Shown: piece after piece, positions 50,780-58,795 of the stretch
Layout of the letters: each line of letters opens with the position of its first letter
How positions within the stretch are numbered: the stretch's first letter is position 1
From: Kribbella pratensis
Lineage (GTDB): Bacteria; Actinomycetota; Actinomycetes; Propionibacteriales; Kribbellaceae
Assembly: GCF_004366075.1 (NCBI RefSeq)
Contig: NZ_SODU01000001.1
Span: 2,997,134 to 3,061,133, forward strand
Length of the DNA: 64,000 bases
Direction: 5' to 3'
Translations under genes and position numbers: made by a program
Notes under the pieces: generated by a model
Seen by the model: the letters and a program-made list of their open reading frames with translations, nothing else
What the model was told of the DNA's origin: nothing
Database searches by the model: none

Positions 50780-51340
50780 TTGAAGCTCGTCACCACGCTG
50801 TACCGCCAGTTCCAGCACTTGGTGCACGAAGTCGCCAAGTTCGGTCTGGTCGGTCTGCTCGGTCTGGTCGTCGACCTGCCGATCTACAACTGGCTGGTCT
50901 TCAACAATCCGCTGGTGCTCGCCGACTCGGGTGTCGGCATGCTGCACCACAAGCCGCTGACCGCGAAGCTGATCTCGACCACGGTCGCCACGATCGTGAC
51001 GTACTTCGGCAACCGGTACTGGACGTGGCGGCACCGGGAGCGCTCCGGCCTGCACCGTGAGTACGTGCTGTTCTTCGTGCTGAACGGCATCGGCCTGCTG
51101 ATCGCGGCCGGCTGCCTGGCCTTCTCGCGGTACGTCCTGGACCTGCACAGCTGGCTGTCCGACAACATCGCCGCGAACTTCATCGGCCTCGGCCTCGGCA
51201 CCCTGTTCCGCTTCTGGTCCTACCGCAAGTTCGTCTTCCGTGAAGAGATCGCCCTCGACGAGGCCGAGCACACCCCGACCCCGGACTCCCCCGCCGAACT
51301 CGACGGGGAGTCGACAGGGGATCTGCCCGCGGTCCGCTGA
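50780..51340 (+). CDS. GtrA-family membrane protein
   Basis: A 186-aa protein with four membrane helices of the GtrA type (FGLVGLLGLVVDLPIYNWLV, TYFGNRYWTWRHR, VLNGIGLLIAAG, FRFWSYRKFVF). GtrA proteins are thought to help flip or transfer lipid-linked sugars during cell-surface glycosylation. The start is TTG 50780 after GAGG. The acidic C-terminal tail is extra to the family core. In mycobacteria the homologue is also divergent from purK. Confidence 0.9.
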   Translation: MKLVTTLYRQFQHLVHEVAKFGLVGLLGLVVDLPIYNWLVFNNPLVLADSGVGMLHHKPLTAKLISTTVATIVTYFGNRYWTWRHRERSGLHREYVLFFVLNGIGLLIAAGCLAFSRYVLDLHSWLSDNIAANFIGLGLGTLFRFWSYRKFVFREEIALDEAEHTPTPDSPAELDGESTGDLPAVR

Positions 51341-51353
51341 CGCCGGCTGGTCG

Positions 51354-51927
51354 ATGACTTCCCCTCCACCGCCTCTGCCGGCGCGGTCGCGGCTCCATCC
51401 CGCGGTTGTCGTCAGCATCATTCTGGCGGTGCTGCTGGCGGGCGCCACCGTCGCCGGGATCGCGGCCGTCGGCATCGTCCGGGCCGACGCCAAGACGCAA
51501 CTCGAACGCGCCGACGACCTGCAGCGCAAGCTCGACGAGGCCGCGCCGGGCGAGCAGGAACGCACGGAGGTCCTGGCGGCTGCGCGGGCGAACGTCGGCG
51601 TCCTCTTCACCTATGACTACCGAAAGCTCGACGACTACGCGGCGGCGGCCCAGAAGGTCACGACGGAGAGGTTCGGCGCCGAGTTCGCGAAAACCGTGGC
51701 CGCGATCCGTCCGCAACAGCTGAGCCAGCAGGCCGTCGCCAAGGCCGAAGTCAAGGACGCCGCTGTGAAGGACGCGACCGCCGCCACGGCCCACGTCCTC
51801 CTGTTCGTCGACACGACCACGACCACAAAAGGTGCGTCGGCGCCGAGCATCCAGCGCACCCGAGTGCAGCTCACCCTCCAGTCAGAGGACGGCCGCTGGC
51901 TGACAGACGAACGTCGAAGCGGTCTGA
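51354..51927 (+). pseudogene. Mce-associated-like membrane protein with 3' frameshift
   Basis: From ATG 51354 the protein has a Pro-rich start, one membrane helix (about 15-40) and a domain of the Mce-associated type (RADDLQRKLDEAAPG, VLLFVDTTTTTKG, RTRVQLTLQSEDGRWL). After codon 51903-51905 the open frame does not stop and runs antisense through the next gene. Dropping one base at about 51906 gives a short ending, TNVEAV plus TGA at 51925-51927, which is the expected kind of terminus. This is a likely one-base insertion or a sequencing error. Confidence 0.65.
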
Positions 51928-51932
51928 GTTCG

Positions 51933-52841
51933 TCACTCTCCGAACGGCGGCTTCCAGGTGGGGTTGCCGTCGGTCCAATGGAAGTAGACCGGGTCGGTGA
52001 AGGTGCCCGGGACCTTGCCGAACGACTGGATGACGGTGGTCGGGCCGCTGGCGTGGCCCAGGGCGTACATGTAGGCCGTGTGGGTGTCCCGGTCGATGCC
52101 GAGCAGGACCGAGCCGTACTGGCCGCAGTGCTGCGCGATCAACGTCTCGAAGCCCTGCCAGGTCTTACTGCGAACCTGCTTGACGACGGGTTTCATCGGC
52201 GCGGTGGTCGGGATGTGGATAGTGTAGAGCGCGCCGCCGCGGGTGTTCGCGAGGAACGTGTCGTAGGTCTTGGTCGAGCTGATCAGCGTCATCGCCTTCA
52301 CCGCGGCGAACCCGGGCGCGGACACCTTGTTCCCCCAAGCGCCCTTGCTGTCGATCGTCCAGCGGAACAGCGTGCCGTCGTTACGAAGTCCGTACGTGTT
52401 GTACCGGAGCACCTTGTCGTAGTACAACCCTTCGTCGAGGGCGACGAAGGTCCCCCAGCCGCCGCCGATCCGCTTGATCCCGCCCTCGATGACACCGCCG
52501 CCGGCCGAGTAGCTGGCGTGGTACAGCCCATCCCCCAGGATGCTGTAACCGGACACGAAGGCGATGCTCTGCCCGTCATCACCCCACGACATCGAAGAGC
52601 TGACCCGAACCGTTCCGTCGGGGTACACCCCGGTCCCCAGGATGTGGCTTGCCGGGGCCGTGGGCGGCGTCCCCGCGAAGACGCCCTGATTCCGGTGATC
52701 ACCCCCGGCCGTCACGGAGCCCACCGCCACGGGGCAGCCTCCTGCCGACACCGCGCTCGGCGTCGCTGCCGCGGTTCCAGGGATCACCACCCCGGCTGCC
52801 ACGAGTAAGGCCGCTGCTGTCGTTCCGAGTGGTTTGAGCAT
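51933..52841 (-). CDS. Secreted protein, tandem paralogue A
   Basis: A 302-aa precursor with a Sec signal peptide (residues 1 to about 28, with cleavage near TAAA). The mature part has repeating aromatic/Gly motifs (IKRIGGGWGTFVALDEG, YGLRNDGTLFRW, FAAVKAMTLIS, TRGGALYTIHIP) that suggest a small beta-propeller of the tachylectin type. Cysteines occur early and in QHCGQYGSVLLG. ATG 52841 is chosen as the first residue of a typical signal peptide. It is about 55% identical by eye to the next gene, suggesting duplication. Confidence 0.75.
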   Translation of the reverse strand: MLKPLGTTAAALLVAAGVVIPGTAAATPSAVSAGGCPVAVGSVTAGGDHRNQGVFAGTPPTAPASHILGTGVYPDGTVRVSSSMSWGDDGQSIAFVSGYSILGDGLYHASYSAGGGVIEGGIKRIGGGWGTFVALDEGLYYDKVLRYNTYGLRNDGTLFRWTIDSKGAWGNKVSAPGFAAVKAMTLISSTKTYDTFLANTRGGALYTIHIPTTAPMKPVVKQVRSKTWQGFETLIAQHCGQYGSVLLGIDRDTHTAYMYALGHASGPTTVIQSFGKVPGTFTDPVYFHWTDGNPTWKPPFGE

Positions 52842-52870
52842 TCGTACCACCCCCTGTTCCCTTGGCTTGC

Positions 52871-53800
52871 TCATTCGGCGTGTTTCGGGCTACCGGGGTC
52901 CTTCAGACCGGCGTAGACGTTGTCGGGCATCGTCGCGGGCACCTTGCCCATCGACTGGATCACCGTGCTCAGACCGGTGTAGCGGCCGACGGCGTACAGG
53001 TAGGCGGAGTCGGTGTCCTTGTCGATGCCGAGCAGCAGGGAACCGTACACGCCGCACTGCTGGGTGATCAGGGTCTCGAAGCCCTGCCAGGTGCGGGTGC
53101 GGACCTGCTTCACGACGGGCTTCATCGGTGCGCTGACCGGGAGGTGGATCGTGTAGAGCGCGCCGCCACGGGTGTTGGCGACGAACGTGTCGTACGTCGC
53201 GGTCTTGCTGACCAGCGACATCGACTTCACCGCGGCGAATCCAGGAGCCGACCCGGTACGGCTCCAGACGCCTTTGGAGCTGACGTTCCACCGGAACAGC
53301 ACGCCATCGCTGCGCAGGCCGTAGACGGTCCATCGGGAGATGCCCGCCTGCGTCGGGCCCTGGTACTCGGCTTCCTCCACCATCGTGAAGTTCCCCCAGC
53401 CGCCACCGATCCGCCGTAAGCCTGCCGGAGGATTGCTCACGGTCCCGTCATGAGCGCCGTACGCCGCCTGGTAGAGCGCATCGCCGATGATGACGTAGCC
53501 GTACACGTCGTATTCAGAGCCGTCAGGGCCCTGGTCGATCAGGATCGACATCGTGGCCATGACTTTGACCTGCCCCGGCGCGAACGCTCTACGGCCGAGC
53601 GCACCGCTGGTCGCCTTCGGCGGCGTGGTCGACACGACGGCCAGATTGTTGTGGTCACCGCTTGCGGTAACTGACGACGCGTTGACGTAACAGTTGACGG
53701 CGGACGTGGTGGGCGTTGTGGAGCCGGCCGACGCTGTAGTCGGTACCAGGGTTGCCGTGAAGAGCAGGGCCACCGCGGTTGTTACGAGTGGTTTCCTCAT
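52871..53800 (-). CDS. Secreted protein, tandem paralogue B
   Basis: A 309-aa precursor, 29 bp upstream of paralogue A on the same strand, so both are probably co-transcribed. The signal peptide covers residues 1 to about 26. The same motifs recur in the same order: LRRIGGGWGNFTMVEEAEY, YGLRSDGVLFRWNVSSKGVW, APGFAAVKSMSLVSKTATYDTF, TRGGALYTIHLP and QQCGVYGSLLLGID. A beta-propeller fold is likely and the ligand is unknown. ATG 53800 is chosen; a longer frame upstream adds non-signal sequence. Confidence 0.75.
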   Translation of the reverse strand: MRKPLVTTAVALLFTATLVPTTASAGSTTPTTSAVNCYVNASSVTASGDHNNLAVVSTTPPKATSGALGRRAFAPGQVKVMATMSILIDQGPDGSEYDVYGYVIIGDALYQAAYGAHDGTVSNPPAGLRRIGGGWGNFTMVEEAEYQGPTQAGISRWTVYGLRSDGVLFRWNVSSKGVWSRTGSAPGFAAVKSMSLVSKTATYDTFVANTRGGALYTIHLPVSAPMKPVVKQVRTRTWQGFETLITQQCGVYGSLLLGIDKDTDSAYLYAVGRYTGLSTVIQSMGKVPATMPDNVYAGLKDPGSPKHAE

Positions 53801-53872
53801 TGGTGCCACCCCCTTACCCGGCATGATGCTCCCGCGAGGGCAGAAGTTGTCGGTGCGGCGTGTGAAGATGCG

Positions 53873-55090
53873 GTGGTGACTGACTTCGAGGTGCGTGCGG
53901 CCGAGGCCGGAGAGTTCGACGCGGTACGGGCGGTGTTCAGCGCCGCGATGATGTTCGAGCTGACGCCGGACGACGATCTCGCTCGGCAGTTGTTCGAGCC
54001 GGAGCGGACGCTGGTGGCGGTCGACGGCGGGGAGTTCATCGGGACCACGCTGGCGTTGACACGCAACCTGTCCGTGCCGGGTTCCGTCGTGCCCGCGGCG
54101 CATGTGACGGGGGTCGGCGTGCGGGCGACGCATCGGCGGCGCGGGGTGCTGTCCCAGTTGATGGGGAAGCAGCTGCGCGAGGTGCCGGAGGCGATCGCGG
54201 TGCTGTGGGCCAGCGAGCCGGCGATCTACGGCCGGTTCGGGTACGGCGCGGCCGCCTGGGGTACGGCGTACGAGGTCGACCTGCACCGAGTCGGTCCGCC
54301 CACCGGGCCGATCCGTCCGGGCGAGCTCGGTCAACTGACCCCGGACGAGGCGCTCAAGGAGCTACCGCGCATCCTGGGCCTGATGCAGCAGGTCCGGGCC
54401 GGCGTCTCCGACCGCTCGGAGCTGCGCTGGCAGAAACACCTCGAGGACAAACCGGACGATCGCGGCGGACGGACCGCTCTCCGAATCGTGGTTCACCGCG
54501 ACGAGACCGGCAGCGTGGACGGGTACGCGATCTGGCGCGGCAAGATGGTCTGGAATCCGACCGGCCCGGCGTACGAGGTGCACGTCGAGGAGCTGGTCGC
54601 CCCGGAGCCCACGGCGTACCGGGTGCTGTGGCAGCACCTGTTGACGATGGATCTGAGCGCCAAGCTCGGCTACGGGTACGCCGCCATCGACGAGCCGCTG
54701 CAGCAGCTCGTCAGCACCCCGACCGCCCTGGACCGCCGAGTGACCGAGTCCCTGTGGCTGCGTGTGACCGACGTACCGCGGGCGCTCCAGCAGCGGCAGT
54801 ACGCCGTACCCGTCGACGTCGTTCTCGACGTGACCGACGACCTGATCGAGGCGAACACCGGCCGCTTCCGTCTGACCGCCTCCGAGTCGTCAGTGAAATG
54901 CGAGCGCACCGACGACCCGGCCGATCTGACCGTGTCGGTCGGCGCACTCGGAGCGGTATACCTCGGCGGTCGCCCGCTGGCCGAGTTCGCGCCAACGGGC
55001 CGCATCACCGAACACACCGCGGGCGCCCTGGCCCGAGCTACTGCAGCCTTCGGCTGGCCAACCGCACCGGTCAGCCTGGAGGTCTTCTAG
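53873..55090 (+). CDS. Eis-like N-acetyltransferase
   Basis: A 405-aa protein of the Eis architecture: two GNAT domains and a C-terminal sterol-carrier-like domain. The acetyl-CoA motif is VGVRATHRRRGVLSQLM near 80-96, followed by IAVLWASEPAIYGRFGYGAA, and the C-terminus EVF may provide the terminal carboxylate used in catalysis. Family members acetylate aminoglycosides or protein lysines; activity here is inference. Start GTG 53873 or 53876. It is adjacent to, and convergent with, the PH-domain gene (stops touching at 55090/55091). Confidence 0.87.
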   Translation: MVTDFEVRAAEAGEFDAVRAVFSAAMMFELTPDDDLARQLFEPERTLVAVDGGEFIGTTLALTRNLSVPGSVVPAAHVTGVGVRATHRRRGVLSQLMGKQLREVPEAIAVLWASEPAIYGRFGYGAAAWGTAYEVDLHRVGPPTGPIRPGELGQLTPDEALKELPRILGLMQQVRAGVSDRSELRWQKHLEDKPDDRGGRTALRIVVHRDETGSVDGYAIWRGKMVWNPTGPAYEVHVEELVAPEPTAYRVLWQHLLTMDLSAKLGYGYAAIDEPLQQLVSTPTALDRRVTESLWLRVTDVPRALQQRQYAVPVDVVLDVTDDLIEANTGRFRLTASESSVKCERTDDPADLTVSVGALGAVYLGGRPLAEFAPTGRITEHTAGALARATAAFGWPTAPVSLEVF

Positions 55091-55711
55091 CTAGCGGTTG
55101 TCGTCCGAGCTGAAGATTGTGTCGCCGTCGTCGGTTCGGGGTTGTTGCTGGGGTTGCTGGGGGCGGCGGCGCATGTGTTCGGGGGGCTGCTCGTCCTCGA
55201 GGATGCCGTCGCCGGGCCTGCCCTCGGGGCCGCCGAAGAGAAGGTCGGACATCTGCAGGTGGACGTGCTCGACATGCGGTACGTCGGGGAGCACGACCTG
55301 ACCGCGTTCGCCGGCGGACTCGATGTGCAGCGTGCCGCAGCCGAGGATGCGGTCCACCAGGCCGTGCTCGTAGGACACGTCGTTGATCCGCATCAGCGGG
55401 ATGTCCCGGCCGGTCCGGGTGAGGATGCCGTGCCGGGTGATCAGCCGCCGGTTGGTGATCGTGTACGTCGAGAAGAACCAGTTCAGGAACGGCTTCAGCC
55501 CGAAGGTCGCGACGACCACCACGCCGACCGCGAGGATCGCGATCCGGGCCGGGGTCTGCAGTGACCCGGACGGCACGATCGCGGCCAGGAAACCGCCCAG
55601 ACCTGCCACCACCAGCAGCAGGAAGACCGGCCCGATCAGCGCCTTCCAGTGCGTCCGGGTGCTGACGACGACGTACTCGTCCTCACCCAACAACTTCGCC
55701 GAGATCGCCAT
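55091..55711 (-). CDS. PH-domain membrane protein (DUF304)
   Basis: A 206-aa protein with two membrane helices (about 25-45 and 55-80) followed by a bacterial PH/DUF304 domain (about 80-160, with YTITNRRLITRHGILTRTGRDIPL and GLVDRILGCGTLHIESAG). A Gln/Pro/Arg-rich tail ends the protein. In mycobacteria the homologue lies beside birA and near the GtrA/purK genes, consistent with this neighbourhood. The function is likely in membrane organisation. Confidence 0.85.
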   Translation of the reverse strand: MAISAKLLGEDEYVVVSTRTHWKALIGPVFLLLVVAGLGGFLAAIVPSGSLQTPARIAILAVGVVVVATFGLKPFLNWFFSTYTITNRRLITRHGILTRTGRDIPLMRINDVSYEHGLVDRILGCGTLHIESAGERGQVVLPDVPHVEHVHLQMSDLLFGGPEGRPGDGILEDEQPPEHMRRRPQQPQQQPRTDDGDTIFSSDDNR

Positions 55712-55851
55712 AGGCCCAGTCTCACAGGTCCCGGGTTCGGTTGTCCTCTCCCGACACGTTCGGAGAAAAGATGGTTTAACACTTCACAAAATGCATACAG
55801 TGAGCCAGGATGCGCGAAGGGTTGTCAGCTGGGGGACGAGAAGGAGCCGTG

Positions 55852-57255
55852 ATGGCAGTCTTGTCGATTCTCGACCGGGAGCACACCGTCGCACCGCAGG
55901 GCTACAGCCGCTGGCTGATCCCGCCGGCCGCGCTGGCCGTCCACCTGTGCATCGGCCAGGCGTACGCGACCAGCGTCTACAAGACGTCGATGGTGAAGCA
56001 CTTCGACACCACCCAGACCGCGGTCGGCGTGGTGTTCAGCATCGCGATCGTGATGCTCGGCCTGTCCGCCGCCGTCGGCGGCACCTGGGTGGAACGCAAC
56101 GGACCGCGGAAGGCGATGTTCGTCGCCGCCTGTTTCTGGGCGACCGGGTTCCTGGTCGGCGCCCTCGGCATCGGCACCGGCCAGCTCTGGCTGGTCTATC
56201 TCGGGTACGGCGTGATCGGCGGCATCGGCCTCGGGATCGGGTACATCTCGCCGGTCTCCACGCTGATCAAGTGGTTCCCGGACCGCCCCGGCCTCGCGAC
56301 CGGCCTGGCGATCATGGGCTTCGGCGGCGGCGCACTGGTCGCCAGCCCGCTGTCCCGCCAGCTGCTCGGGCTCTACGACTCCGGCTACGACCCGAACGTG
56401 AGCACTTCGGTGGCCGGCGGCAGCGCGCTGGTCGGCCTGTTCCTGACGCTGGGCATCGGCTACTTCGCGATCATGATGTTCGGCGTCTTCAACATCCGCG
56501 TCCCCGCCGACGGCTGGGCGCCGGCCGGCTTCGACTCGTCGGCGGTGCGGCAGAAGGCCCTGGTCACGACCGGCAACGTCTCGGCGGCGAACGCGATCAA
56601 GACGCCGCAGTTCTGGTTCCTGTGGGTCGTGCTGTTCTGCAACGTCACGGCGGGTATCGGCATCCTGGAGCAGGCCAGCCCGATGATCCAGGACTTCTTC
56701 CGCGGCGACGGTGTCACAGGGGGCAAGTCGAGCGTCGCGGTCGCGGCCGCCGCCGGGTTCGTCGGCCTGCTGTCGATCTTCAACATGGCCGGCCGGTTCG
56801 GCTGGTCGTCGACGTCCGACCTGATCGGGCGGAAGCCGATCTACGCGATGTACCTCGGCGTCGGGATCGTCGCGTACACGCTGCTGGCGTCCGTCGGGCA
56901 CACCAGCACGGTGGTCTTCGTGCTGCTGGCCGCGGTCATCATCTCGTTCTACGGCGGCGGGTTCGCGACGGTTCCGGCGTACCTGCGGGACCTGTTCGGC
57001 ACCTATCAGGTCGGCGCGATCCACGGCCGCCTGCTGACCGCGTGGTCGGCGGCAGGGATCGCCGGGCCGCTGATCATCAACGGGTTCCTGGACCGCGAGG
57101 GCAAACCGGGCACGCTGACCGCGGCGGCGTACCGGCCGGCGCTGTTCACGATGGTCGGCGTACTGGCCGTCGGGTTCGTCGCGAACCTGCTCATCCGCCA
57201 GGTCTCCGAGCGGTTCCATGAGAAGTCCGGCTCCACGGTGGAGGCAGCACAATGA
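55852..57255 (+). CDS. OFA-family MFS transporter (oxalate/formate antiporter-like)
   Basis: A 467-aa transporter with about 12 helices of the oxalate:formate antiporter family (WLIPPAALAVHLCIGQAYATSVY, GIGLGIGYISPVSTLIKWFPDRPGLATGLAIMGFG). The ATG at 55852 has AAGGAG five bases upstream. Organic-acid exchange is a family-based inference. Its stop overlaps the start of a 35-aa membrane protein (ATGA, 57252-57255). Confidence 0.88.
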   Translation: MAVLSILDREHTVAPQGYSRWLIPPAALAVHLCIGQAYATSVYKTSMVKHFDTTQTAVGVVFSIAIVMLGLSAAVGGTWVERNGPRKAMFVAACFWATGFLVGALGIGTGQLWLVYLGYGVIGGIGLGIGYISPVSTLIKWFPDRPGLATGLAIMGFGGGALVASPLSRQLLGLYDSGYDPNVSTSVAGGSALVGLFLTLGIGYFAIMMFGVFNIRVPADGWAPAGFDSSAVRQKALVTTGNVSAANAIKTPQFWFLWVVLFCNVTAGIGILEQASPMIQDFFRGDGVTGGKSSVAVAAAAGFVGLLSIFNMAGRFGWSSTSDLIGRKPIYAMYLGVGIVAYTLLASVGHTSTVVFVLLAAVIISFYGGGFATVPAYLRDLFGTYQVGAIHGRLLTAWSAAGIAGPLIINGFLDREGKPGTLTAAAYRPALFTMVGVLAVGFVANLLIRQVSERFHEKSGSTVEAAQ

Positions 57256-57359
57256 ACCAGACCCCGCGCCTGGTGATCTCCTGGCTACTGGTCGCCGTAC
57301 TCCTCGGCTACGGCGTCATCCAGACCCTGATCACCGCAGCCAAGATCTTCACCGGATAA
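57252..57359 (+). CDS. 35-aa MFS transporter small subunit
   Basis: A very small protein starting at ATG 57252 inside the MFS stop and ending at TAA 57357-57359. After MNQTPR comes a single membrane helix (about residues 7-28) and the tail TAAKIFTG. Proteins of this size following OFA-type MFS genes are recognised as an MFS transporter small subunit. The 4-bp overlap ensures equal translation, so it probably forms part of the transporter. Confidence 0.8.
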   Translation: MNQTPRLVISWLLVAVLLGYGVIQTLITAAKIFTG

Positions 57360-57407
57360 AGCGAAAACGATCAAGTACGACGCGTAGGCGGCGGGCACGA
57401 TGGTCAC

Positions 57408-57950
57408 ATGATCGAGCCGGCAGCGCGGTTGGTGGCCGTGAACGTTGTCCATGAGGTGATTCGTGGACCGACGCGGTGGACTGCCATCGACAAGCGGCCG
57501 GTGCGGGGTGCGGTCGAGGTCGGAGAGCTCGGGCTGGTGGGCGATCGGCAGTGTGATACGCGGTATCACGGCGGGCCGGACAAGGCGCTCTACGCGTACG
57601 CCGAGGAGGATGCGGACTGGTGGGCCGCCGAGCTGGGGCGGGAGATTCCACCGGGGTTGTTCGGGGAGAACCTGACGACGCGTGGATTGGACATCACCGG
57701 TGCGCTGATCGGCGAGCGGTGGCGGATCGGCGGGATCCTGGTCGAGGTGCGATCGCCGCGGACGCCGTGCGGGAACCTGTCGGGGCGGATGGGGATCAAG
57801 CGGTTCCACCAGCGCTTCGCTCGCACGGGACGGGTCGGCGCTTATCTGAAGGTGCTGGAGACCGGCGAGGTGTGTGCCGGCGACCGGATCACGGTCGTCC
57901 ACCGCCCGGACGACGGGCAAACGATCGGCGGCGCCGCACGCGGGGAGTAG
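57408..57950 (+). CDS. MOSC-domain protein
   Basis: A 180-aa MOSC protein. The N-terminal VNVVHEVIRGP is followed by a conserved core with GLVGDRQCDTRYHGGPDKALYAYAEED and LFGENLTTRGLD, and the cysteine of SPRTPCGNLSGR that may carry sulfur or molybdenum cofactor. MOSC proteins act in molybdenum-cofactor sulfuration or sulfur transfer. No moco genes are nearby. It is convergent with birA. Confidence 0.87.
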   Translation: MIEPAARLVAVNVVHEVIRGPTRWTAIDKRPVRGAVEVGELGLVGDRQCDTRYHGGPDKALYAYAEEDADWWAAELGREIPPGLFGENLTTRGLDITGALIGERWRIGGILVEVRSPRTPCGNLSGRMGIKRFHQRFARTGRVGAYLKVLETGEVCAGDRITVVHRPDDGQTIGGAARGE

Positions 57951-57985
57951 GAGGTGCGAGGCAGCGCCGGGCGTGGAGTGGTTGC

Positions 57986-58795
57986 TCAGGCGTTGCGTAG
58001 GTGGGTGACGTCGCCCGCTGCGAGTGGCCGGGGGCCTTCCTTCGTGTCGACGATCAAGCGACCGTCGTCCGCGAGGTCGCGGGCGGTTCCTTCGAGGAAC
58101 GTGCCGTCGGGGAGTTCCACGCGCACTGCCTGCCCGAGGGTTGCCGACAGTTCGCGGTACTCCGGCAGGACGACGGCCGGATCGCCGTTGGCGTCGACCC
58201 AGGACTGATAGCGAGACGCGAGCTCCCGAAGTACCGCTGCCATCACGGTGGCCCGGTCGATCGTCGCCGCCTTCTCCAAGGCGAGCGAAGTGGCTGCCTC
58301 ATGGGGCTTCTCCGACTCGCGCAGCGTCACGTTCAGGCCGATGCCGATGACGGCAGCAGGCCCTTCGACGCGCTCCAGCAGGATGCCGGCGAGCTTGCGG
58401 TTCTCGACCAGTACGTCGTTCGGCCACTTCACCTGCGCCGGAATCTCACCGACCTGCCGCACCGCCGCAGCCACCGCCAGCGGGACCAGCAGCCCCAGCC
58501 AGGGCCACCGTGATGCCTCAACGGCAGTCGGACGCAGCAGAACGGACATCAGCAACGCAGAGCGCGGCGGTGTGGTCCAGGTACGCCCCAGCCGACCGCG
58601 ACCGGAGGACTGGTACTCCGCAGCCACGACCAGTCCCTCTGGCTGACCACCTGCAGCCGCAGCTGCCACAACAGCATTCGTCGACGGCGTCTCCGCGAGT
58701 ACGTCGATCTGCGTCCACAACGCACCGGGACGCACCAACCGCCCCCGCAGGAACTGCTCGTCCAGCGGGGGCCGCTCCAGGTCGCTGAAGCTCAT
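57986..58795 (-). CDS. birA: Biotin-[acetyl-CoA-carboxylase] ligase
   Basis: A 269-aa monofunctional biotin protein ligase that biotinylates acyl-CoA carboxylase. It has the biotinyl-AMP motif GRGRLGRTW (about 69-77) and KWPNDVLV near 143. The N-terminal helix-turn-helix found in E. coli BirA is absent. Its start overlaps the ppc stop by 4 bp (ATGA), so both are translated together. Confidence 0.92.
   Translation of the reverse strand: MSFSDLERPPLDEQFLRGRLVRPGALWTQIDVLAETPSTNAVVAAAAAGGQPEGLVVAAEYQSSGRGRLGRTWTTPPRSALLMSVLLRPTAVEASRWPWLGLLVPLAVAAAVRQVGEIPAQVKWPNDVLVENRKLAGILLERVEGPAAVIGIGLNVTLRESEKPHEAATSLALEKAATIDRATVMAAVLRELASRYQSWVDANGDPAVVLPEYRELSATLGQAVRVELPDGTFLEGTARDLADDGRLIVDTKEGPRPLAAGDVTHLRNA

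Noticed and set aside
51928..52808. Continuation of the Mce-associated-like frame to 52808
   Set aside because: It runs antisense through a secreted-protein gene with a clear signal peptide. A one-base frameshift explains the missing stop better.
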